The notes under the pieces are model-generated. The model saw only the letters and a program-made list of their open reading frames with translations. It did no database searches and was not told the origin of the DNA. A stretch of DNA of 64,000 nucleotides from Rubrivivax sp. GTDB taxonomy: Bacteria > Pseudomonadota > Gammaproteobacteria > Burkholderiales > Burkholderiaceae. Both the position numbers and the translations under genes were made by a program. Shown in pieces: positions 55,016-61,556 of this stretch. Each line of letters starts with the position of its first letter. Position 1 is the first letter of the stretch. Where the stretch lies: assembly GCA_016790225.1 (NCBI GenBank), contig JAEUOZ010000037.1, positions 1-64,000 on the forward strand. Direction: 5' to 3'.

Positions 55016-56629
55016 TCAGTTCTTCACACGCACCCAGCGCAGCTCGATCGTGTCGTTCGGCCACTGCACCAGGCTCAGCTTGCGGGCGTGCGCCCAGGAG
55101 AGCGTGCGACGGTACAGCGGGATGTAGGGCAGGTCTTCGGCCACCAGGCGCAGCACCGTCGCGACCAGGGCGCGGCGGCGCGTCAGATCGGGCTCGGTAC
55201 GGATGCTGTCGATCAGAACATCCAGCTTCGGGTTGCTGTAGCGGCCGGCATTGAAGGTGCCCAGGCCGCTCTTGTCAAACGTTCGAAACAAGCCGTTCAG
55301 CGAAGCCCAAGCGTCGGGCGTGGCCGACCAGCCGTACTCCACGAAGCTGGCCGTGCCCTGCGTGAGCCGCGGGAAGAACTGGCTGCTGGGGCTGGAGCGC
55401 AGCGTGATGCGGATGCCCACCTGCGTGAGCATCGCGCTGATCGCCTGGCAGACGTTCTCGCGGAAGGCGATGTTCACGCAGTCCAGCGTGACACCGAAGC
55501 CCTGCGGATACCCGGCCTGCGCCAGCAACGCGCGGGCACGCGCCGGATCGAAGGGCAGGCGCCGGTCCAGCTCGGCCGGCGAGCCCTCGACACGCGGTGA
55601 CAGAAAGGCGCCCGTGGCCACGGCCTGGCCCCGCAGCACCTTGTCGATGATCACCGGCAGATTGATCGCGTGGTAGACGGCCTGCCGCACGCGCAGATCC
55701 TTGAAGGGGTTGCGGCCCTTGACATCGCTGAACTCCAGCTCGTCGCGGCTCTGGTCGAAGGTCAGGTATTGCTGGCCGATGTCCGGCATCTGGGCCAGCG
55801 CCACGCGGCCCTCGCGCTGCAGGCGCTGGATGTCCTGGAAGGGCGGATCCAGCACCAGATCGACCTCGCCGCTGGCCAGGGCTGCCAGCCGCGTGGCGTC
55901 GCTCTTGATGGTGACGAACTGCGCCTCCTGCAGATTGCCGTGCCGCGCGTCGGCCTGGCCCCACCAGCCGGCGTGGCGCCGCAGCACCACGCGCACGTCG
56001 GGTTCGTAGCGCTCCACGCGGAACGGGCCGGTGCCGTTGGCATTGCGGACCGCGAAGGTCTCCTGCTTGCCGTTGAAATCCTGGGCCTTCTGCACGCCGT
56101 GCTTCTCGGCCCAGGCCTTGCTCATCACGGGCAGGAAGACCAGCTTCTCGGGCAGCACGGCGTCCGGCGCCTCGGTGACGAATTCCACGGTCTGCTCATC
56201 GGTCTTGCGCACCTGCACCACGCCCTTGAGCTGGAAGTTGCGCTGCGAAGGCGGCGCCAGGGCGCGCTGCATCGAGAACACCACATCGTCGGCGCTCAGG
56301 CGGCTGCCATCGTGGAACGTGACCCCGCTGCGCAGCCGGAAGCGCCAGGTGCTGGGGTTGAGCATGCGCCACTCGGTGGCCAGCGCCGGCTCCAGCTTGA
56401 AATCGGCGTCGCGGTTGACCAGGGATTCATAGACCTGGCCGACCACCCGCGTGTGGTACAGCAGGGCCAGGCCATGCGGATCGAGCGTCAGCGGATCGAA
56501 GGCGCTGGCGATGCGCACGGTCTGCGCCGAGGCCGCGCCTGCCAGGCCCCCCAGCAGCAAGAGCAGTGTCGCGGCCAAGGCGCGCCGCATCGGGGCGCGC
56601 CAGCTTGAGGTCATCTTCATGTGCGGCAT
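55016..56629 (-). CDS. ABC transporter substrate-binding protein, family 5 (peptide/nickel type)
   Basis: A 537-residue periplasmic receptor. The N-terminus MRRALAATLLLLLGGLAGAASA is a Sec signal. The family 5 signature appears in GQVYESLVNRDADFKLEPALATEWRM and in TFHDGSRLSADDVVFSMQRAL, with RQAVYHAINLPVIIDKVLRG later. It probably binds di- or oligopeptides or similar solutes. Several in-frame starts are possible (56644 GTG, 56629 ATG, 56620 ATG) and none has a clear Shine-Dalgarno sequence. No permease or ATPase genes adjoin it, so it is an orphan receptor. The 106 bp to the convergent DUF2145 gene hold no clear terminator. Confidence 0.87.
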   Translation of the reverse strand: MPHMKMTSSWRAPMRRALAATLLLLLGGLAGAASAQTVRIASAFDPLTLDPHGLALLYHTRVVGQVYESLVNRDADFKLEPALATEWRMLNPSTWRFRLRSGVTFHDGSRLSADDVVFSMQRALAPPSQRNFQLKGVVQVRKTDEQTVEFVTEAPDAVLPEKLVFLPVMSKAWAEKHGVQKAQDFNGKQETFAVRNANGTGPFRVERYEPDVRVVLRRHAGWWGQADARHGNLQEAQFVTIKSDATRLAALASGEVDLVLDPPFQDIQRLQREGRVALAQMPDIGQQYLTFDQSRDELEFSDVKGRNPFKDLRVRQAVYHAINLPVIIDKVLRGQAVATGAFLSPRVEGSPAELDRRLPFDPARARALLAQAGYPQGFGVTLDCVNIAFRENVCQAISAMLTQVGIRITLRSSPSSQFFPRLTQGTASFVEYGWSATPDAWASLNGLFRTFDKSGLGTFNAGRYSNPKLDVLIDSIRTEPDLTRRRALVATVLRLVAEDLPYIPLYRRTLSWAHARKLSLVQWPNDTIELRWVRVKN

Positions 56630-56678
56630 GATCGCATCGGGCACCCACCGCTCAGCTTCGCACTTTCACCACGCCACC

Positions 56679-57137
56679 ATGAAGATTCGCCTGGACGACC
56701 TGAACGGGCCGCAGATCCGCGCCCTGCTGGAAGAACATCTGGCCGACATGCACAGCCAGTCGCCGCCCGAGAGCGTGCATGCGCTCGATCTGGAGCGCCT
56801 GCGTCAACCGGACATCCGCTTCTGGACCGTCTGGTCGGCACAAGAAGAGCTGATGGGCTGCGGCGCCCTGAAGCGGCTGGACGGCGCGCACGGCGAGATC
56901 AAGTCGATGCGCAGCGCACGCGCCTTCCGCGGCTGCGGCGTCGGCCGCGCGATGCTGCTGCACATCCTGGAGGAGGCCGCAGCAGCTGGCTTCAAACGCT
57001 TGAGCCTGGAGACCGGCACCCAGCCCGGCTTCACGGCCGCCCGCGCGCTGTACGCCAGCCACGGCTTCGAGACCTGCGGGCCTTTCGAAGGCTATGTCGA
57101 GGATCCCAACAGCGTCTTCATGACCCGGCTGTTGTAG
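56679..57137 (+). CDS. GNAT family N-acetyltransferase
   Basis: A 152-residue acetyl-CoA-dependent acyltransferase. The acetyl-CoA loop is in MRSARAFRGCGVGRAMLLHILEEA (R-x-x-G-x-G/A type). GALKRLDGAHGEIKSM supplies the preceding strand, and LETGTQPGFTAARALYASHGF the C-terminal half. It resembles PaiA/YafP-like single-domain acetyltransferases; the substrate is unknown. The ATG at 56679 begins a typical N-terminus and is divergent from the ABC receptor gene by about 50 bp. Confidence 0.88.
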   Translation: MKIRLDDLNGPQIRALLEEHLADMHSQSPPESVHALDLERLRQPDIRFWTVWSAQEELMGCGALKRLDGAHGEIKSMRSARAFRGCGVGRAMLLHILEEAAAAGFKRLSLETGTQPGFTAARALYASHGFETCGPFEGYVEDPNSVFMTRLL

Positions 57138-57159
57138 CGCCGGGCCTGCGCGCCAGGCC

Positions 57160-58143
57160 TCAGTCGGGCTTGATCGAGGCGCGCTCGATGATGGCCTTCC
57201 AGGTCTTCTGCTGCTGGCCGATGAAGGCCGAGAACTCTTCCGGCGTGGCACCGCCGCCAAACGCGCCGTCGTTGGTGAAGCGCGCCGTCACGCTGTTGCT
57301 CTTCAAGGCCTTCACGGTTTCTTCCTGCAGGCGGCGCACGATCTCGCGCGGGGTGCCGGCCGGCACCAGGATGCCGTACCACTGCGAGGTCTCGAAATCC
57401 TTGAAGCCCATCTCCGCCACCGTGGGCACCTCCGGCAGATTGGCCAGGCGTTGCGCCGTGCCCACGGCAATGGCGCGCAGCTTGCCGGCCTTGATCTGCG
57501 GCAGCAGCGCCGGCAACCCGGCCGAGGTGGCCTGTGTGCGGCCCGCCAGCAGATCGGTCAGCATCGGGCCGGTGCCGCGGTAGGGGATGTGCGTGATGAA
57601 CATCCCGGTGACCATCTTCAGGTACTCCATCGCCAGGTGCCCGGCGCTGGCATTGCCGGCACTGCCGTAGTCCAGCTTGCCCGGGTTCTTCTTCGCGTAG
57701 GCGACAAACTCCTTGAAGTCCCGGGCTGGCACATCCGGATGGATCGCAAACAGGTTGGGCACCCGCGCAATCATCGTCACGGGGATGAAATCCTTGGCGA
57801 CGTCATAGCTGAGGTTGTTGAAGATGTAGGGCTGCACCGCCAGCGAGCCCACGTGGCCCATGATCAGCGTGTGGCCGTCCGGCGCAGACTTGGCCACTTC
57901 CGTCATCGCCGGGATGCCGGCCCCGCCACCCTTGTTGTCCACGAAGACGGTCTGCCCCAGTTGCTTGCTGAGTTCCTGCGCCAGCGTGCGGCCGACGATC
58001 TCGCTGGTGCCGCCCGGCGCAAAGGGAATGACGAAGCGGATGGCCTGGCGCGGCCAGGCCGCCGTGCCCTGCGCCGAGGCCAGGGCGGGCAGCCCCAGCG
58101 CGGTGGCCGCCAGCGCGCCGCGCCGGTTGAAGAGGGTTCGCAT
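57160..58143 (-). CDS. Bug-family tripartite tricarboxylate transporter receptor
   Basis: A 327-residue periplasmic receptor of the Bug/TctC family, abundant in Burkholderiales. The N-terminus FNRRGALAATALGLPALASA is an export signal with a twin arginine. The mature part has IRFVIPFAPGGTSEIVGRTLA, the ligand loop VDNKGGGAG, and GSAGNASAGHLAMEYLKM. Such proteins bind small carboxylates. GGAGACC precedes the ATG. No tctA or tctB lies nearby. The SDR gene, 22 bp upstream on the same strand, is probably co-transcribed, hinting at a shared aromatic or carboxylate substrate. Confidence 0.9.
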   Translation of the reverse strand: MRTLFNRRGALAATALGLPALASAQGTAAWPRQAIRFVIPFAPGGTSEIVGRTLAQELSKQLGQTVFVDNKGGGAGIPAMTEVAKSAPDGHTLIMGHVGSLAVQPYIFNNLSYDVAKDFIPVTMIARVPNLFAIHPDVPARDFKEFVAYAKKNPGKLDYGSAGNASAGHLAMEYLKMVTGMFITHIPYRGTGPMLTDLLAGRTQATSAGLPALLPQIKAGKLRAIAVGTAQRLANLPEVPTVAEMGFKDFETSQWYGILVPAGTPREIVRRLQEETVKALKSNSVTARFTNDGAFGGGATPEEFSAFIGQQQKTWKAIIERASIKPD

Positions 58144-58165
58144 GGGGGTCTCCTGAGGTCGGGTG

Positions 58166-58921
58166 TCAGAACTGGTAGCGGCGCAGACCGCCATCGACGG
58201 GGATGACCGCGCCGGTGATGTAGGCCGCCTTCGGGCTGGCCAGGAAGCACACCAGATGGGCCAGGTCTTCCGGTTCCCCATAGCGGCCCACGGGGATCTC
58301 GTTCTCGCACTGCCACTGCCGGTACTCGGGCGTGTAGTTGCGAAAGATCTGCTCGGAGTTGATGCGCCCCGGCGGAATGCAGTTCACCGTGATGCCGTGG
58401 CGGCCCACCATGCGGCTCAGGCCCTTGGCCCAGCTGTGCATCGCCGCCTTCGCGCAGAAGGCGCCGTTGATGTGTTCCGGCTCGCTCTTGCCGGTGATGT
58501 TGATGATGCGGCCCCAGGCGCGGCCGATCATCTGATCGACCAGGGCATCACCCAGCTGACGCGGCCGGTGGAAATTGAGCGTGATCGCTTCCTGCCAGGC
58601 GCTTTCGCTGACGTGCAGTTCCTTGAAGCTGCGCGAGCCGCCTGCGTTGTTGATCAGGATGTCCACGCGCCCCAGCTGCTGCAGGGCCTGCTCGGCCAGG
58701 CGGGGCGCGGCATCTTCGGCCAGCATGTCCTGCTCGATCAGCAGCGGCTCGGCACCGCCGGCTGCCGTCAGCTCGGTGGCCAGCTGGCGCAGCCTGTCCA
58801 GGCGGCGCGCGGTCAGCGCCAGCTGCACGCCTTCGGCTGCCAGCGCCAGCGCGATGCCGCGGCCGATGCCGGCCGACGCGCCGGTGACCAGGGCCGTGCG
58901 GCCGCGCAGTTGCAGATCCAT
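58166..58921 (-). CDS. Atypical short-chain dehydrogenase/reductase
   Basis: A 251-residue SDR with the classical cofactor motif VTGASAGIGRG (residues ~12-22) and NNAGG near 90. The active site is altered: the YxxxK segment reads AFCAK within INGAFCAKAAMHSW, so the catalytic Tyr is replaced by Ala while Lys remains, and the Ser-Tyr spacing is shortened. Substrate lid CIPPGRINSEQIFRNY and the C-terminal ITGAVIPVDGG are normal. It may use a different proton donor or be a binding protein. GGAGA precedes the ATG at 58921, and it lies just upstream of the Bug receptor gene. Confidence 0.85.
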   Translation of the reverse strand: MDLQLRGRTALVTGASAGIGRGIALALAAEGVQLALTARRLDRLRQLATELTAAGGAEPLLIEQDMLAEDAAPRLAEQALQQLGRVDILINNAGGSRSFKELHVSESAWQEAITLNFHRPRQLGDALVDQMIGRAWGRIINITGKSEPEHINGAFCAKAAMHSWAKGLSRMVGRHGITVNCIPPGRINSEQIFRNYTPEYRQWQCENEIPVGRYGEPEDLAHLVCFLASPKAAYITGAVIPVDGGLRRYQF

Positions 58922-59067
58922 CGTGCCTGTCTCCGTGTGGATGCCCCTGCTTTGCGATCTGGGGCTTGACCGCATGATGACCGATCCGCCGCGGCCGCAG
59001 AATCAGAGCATTCGCTACACCCCGGCGCCCTGCTCGCGGTGGGCCCGCCGCAGAACCCGGAACCCGC

Positions 59068-60228
59068 ATGACCCCGCAAGCCTTGTCCAACACGCCCTCC
59101 GCCTGGCGCGACCGCAAGCGCTGGTTGTGGCCGCTGTCCTGTCTGATGCCCTGGCTGGTACTGACGCACCTGTGGCAGTTTGCGCAGGGCGGCAGTGCCG
59201 CCTGGCTGTGGATCCTGCCGCTGTGGATCCACCTCATCATCCCGGCGCTGGATACCTGGATCGGCGATGACGCCAGCAACCCGCCGGAGACCGCCGTCCC
59301 AGCACTGGAAGCCGATGGCTGGTACCGCTGGCTGGTGGTGGCCTACGTGCCCGGCCAGTGGCTGTGCACCGTCGCCGGCGCCGCCTTGGCCGGCACGCAG
59401 GATCTCGGCCTCTGGGCCTTTGCAGGCCTGCTGCTCAGCGTGGGCGGCATCAACGGCGTGGGCATCAATACCGCGCATGAGCTGGGCCACAAGCGCGTGG
59501 CCTGGGAACAGTGGCTGAGCAAGCTGACGCTGGCGCCCGTGGCCTACGGTCACTTCTTCGTGGAACACAACCGCGGCCATCACGCCCGCGTGGCCACGCC
59601 GGCAGACCCGGCCAGCGCCCGCCTGGGCGAGAGCTTCTGGGCCTTCCTGCCGCGCACCGTGCTGGGCAGCCTGCGCTCGGCCTGGGCGCTTGAAGCCCTG
59701 CGGCTGCGCCACGCCGGGCACGGCCCCTGGCACTGGCGCAACCACAACCTGCAGGCCTGGACGATGACGCTGCTGCTCTACGCGGCGCTCACCGCACTGT
59801 GGGGCCCGGCCGCGCTGCTCTTCCTGGCACTGCAGGCCGTCTACGGCATCTCGCTGCTGGAGGTCGTGAACTACATCGAGCACTACGGCCTGCTGCGCAC
59901 GACGGGCGCAGACGGCAAGCCCGTGCGCTGCACGCCGCAGCATTCCTGGAACTCCAGCCACGTGGTCTCGAATCTGTTTCTCTTCCACCTTCAGCGCCAC
60001 AGCGATCACCACGCTCATCCTGCGCGCCGCTACCAGGCCCTGCGCCACTTCGACGACAGCCCGCAGCTGCCTTCGGGCTATGCGGCGATGCTGATGGTGG
60101 CCTACGTGCCGGCCTGGTGGCGCCGCGTGATGGATCCGCGTGTGCTGCAGCACTATGGCGGCGACGTGCGCCTGGCCCACCTGCACCCTCCCTGCCGCGA
60201 CGCCCTGCTGGCGCGATACGGCCGCTGA
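59068..60228 (+). CDS. alkB: Alkane 1-monooxygenase (AlkB-type non-heme di-iron hydroxylase)
   Basis: A 386-residue integral membrane enzyme that oxidises the terminal methyl group of alkanes, using electrons from rubredoxin. Histidine boxes are HELGH (137-141), EHNRGHH (166-172) and LQRHSDHH (near 308-315), and the AlkB-specific NYIEHYGL lies between. About six hydrophobic segments surround them. Family length is about 390-410. No rubredoxin or rubredoxin reductase gene adjoins it, so electron donors are elsewhere. The next gene, starting 28 bp downstream, encodes a membrane cyclic-nucleotide-binding protein. Confidence 0.93.
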   Translation: MTPQALSNTPSAWRDRKRWLWPLSCLMPWLVLTHLWQFAQGGSAAWLWILPLWIHLIIPALDTWIGDDASNPPETAVPALEADGWYRWLVVAYVPGQWLCTVAGAALAGTQDLGLWAFAGLLLSVGGINGVGINTAHELGHKRVAWEQWLSKLTLAPVAYGHFFVEHNRGHHARVATPADPASARLGESFWAFLPRTVLGSLRSAWALEALRLRHAGHGPWHWRNHNLQAWTMTLLLYAALTALWGPAALLFLALQAVYGISLLEVVNYIEHYGLLRTTGADGKPVRCTPQHSWNSSHVVSNLFLFHLQRHSDHHAHPARRYQALRHFDDSPQLPSGYAAMLMVAYVPAWWRRVMDPRVLQHYGGDVRLAHLHPPCRDALLARYGR

Positions 60229-60256
60229 CGGCGACGGGTCGATCGAAAGGGCATTC

Positions 60257-60985
60257 GTGAATCTCGAGGCCTTCGTCGCGGCACGTGCCGCCGAGCTGCT
60301 CGCGCTGCTGTCGGATCGCAGCCAATGGCTGGCCCTGGCCGCCGCGCTGGTGGCCGGCGTGCTGATCCTGGTCTCCGCCTTCGTGAAGACCATCGTGCCG
60401 CTGCGCTGGCTGGCCGTGGGCAGCAACCTCGGCTTCATCGTCTACGGCTACGCACACCCGGCACCGATGGTGCTGGTGCTGCACCTGGCGCTGCTGCCGA
60501 TCAATCTCTGGCGCGTGCTGGAGATGATGCGGCTGACGCGCCGTGTGCAGGCCTCCGAGGCCGCGGCGGCTGGGCTGGAGGTCTGGCTGCAGCCCTTCAT
60601 GAAGCGCCAGCGCCTGCGCGCCGGCACGGTGCTGTTCAGCCAGGGGGACCTGGCCGATCGCCTGTATGTGCTGGCCGAAGGCCGGCTGGAGGTGCTGGGC
60701 ACGGACCGCTTCATCGAGGCCGGGCAGATGTTCGGCGAGATCGCCTTCTTCTCACCGGAGCACCGGCGCACGCATGGCGTGCGCTGCGCCCAGGACGCGA
60801 CGCTGCTGTCCATCGACGAGCTCACGTTCCGGCAACTGTTCTTCCAGAACCCGGCCTTCGGCCTGGAAATCACACGCCTGGTTGCCGCGCGGCTGTCGGC
60901 CGATGTACAGCGGCTGGAGCAGGACGCGGCCACCCGCGCAGCCGCGAGGTCAGACGTTGACGCTACACTGACAAGCGTCCGGTGA
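60257..60985 (+). CDS. Membrane protein with C-terminal cyclic nucleotide-binding domain
   Basis: A 242-residue protein from a GTG start at 60257 (GAAAGGG upstream). About three hydrophobic segments lie between residues ~20 and 88. Residues ~110-225 form a cNMP-binding domain: LRAGTVLFSQGDLADRLYVLAEGRLEVL, and the phosphate cassette FGEIAFFSPEHRRTHGVR. There is no helix-turn-helix, so it is not a Crp-type DNA binder. Three helices followed by a cNMP fold is the layout of Popeye-domain proteins. It follows alkB by 28 bp and is probably co-transcribed; it may sense cAMP or cGMP at the membrane where AlkB works. Confidence 0.82.
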   Translation: MNLEAFVAARAAELLALLSDRSQWLALAAALVAGVLILVSAFVKTIVPLRWLAVGSNLGFIVYGYAHPAPMVLVLHLALLPINLWRVLEMMRLTRRVQASEAAAAGLEVWLQPFMKRQRLRAGTVLFSQGDLADRLYVLAEGRLEVLGTDRFIEAGQMFGEIAFFSPEHRRTHGVRCAQDATLLSIDELTFRQLFFQNPAFGLEITRLVAARLSADVQRLEQDAATRAAARSDVDATLTSVR

Positions 60986-61023
60986 CAGCCGGATCCAACC
61001 GCCCTTCCCCGCGCAGGTGACGA

Positions 61024-61473
61024 ATGAAAATGCATGCCCTGGCCACCTTGCTGGCCCTCACGTCGGTGATCGCCACCCTGGCCGTTTCACCCGCCGCGGC
61101 GCAGCCGGTCCGCGAGGCCAAGTCCTTGATGCTGGATCTGTCCTCCGAAGCGCTGATCGATGCCGAGAGCGCGAAGAAACTGGTCGCCGAGAACATTCCT
61201 GCCAAGGTCTGGAAGCTCTACCCCGAAGGCAAGTGGACCTATCTCAGCCAGGTCGAAGGCGGGCTCACCGCCGGTGGCATCTGCGTGGTGACCGCACGCG
61301 TCGTGGTGCTGCCGCGCACGGATGCCGTGCGGGCCGTGCTGTGGCGCCCCAAGCAGACGGCCACGGCCTTCGACGCCAAGCCCGGCGCGACGGCCGAGCA
61401 ATGCAAGGCGCTCGCGCGTGAGAAGCTCAAGGAAGCGACCACGGCCGTCGTCTCTTCGCTCGCCAAGGGTTGA
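61024..61473 (+). CDS. Secreted hypothetical protein
   Basis: A 149-residue exported protein. The signal peptide ends near residue 26 (LAVSPAAAQ). The mature part has two readable stretches, AKKLVAENIPAKVWKLYPEGKWTYLSQVEGG and TAGGICVVTARVVVLPRTD, with two Cys residues, but no known domain was recognised. The ATG at 61024 has weak GCAGGTGA upstream. It lies between the membrane cNMP-binding protein and the cyclase-domain gene on the same strand, so co-transcription is possible. Confidence 0.75.
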   Translation: MKMHALATLLALTSVIATLAVSPAAAQPVREAKSLMLDLSSEALIDAESAKKLVAENIPAKVWKLYPEGKWTYLSQVEGGLTAGGICVVTARVVVLPRTDAVRAVLWRPKQTATAFDAKPGATAEQCKALAREKLKEATTAVVSSLAKG

Positions 61474-61556
61474 TCCGTCCCCGACGGCCGACCATCGCCG
61501 CCTTCGTGGACTGGCGGCCGGCAGGTTCTCTGCGGCACGCCTGAGCCTGCCCAGCC

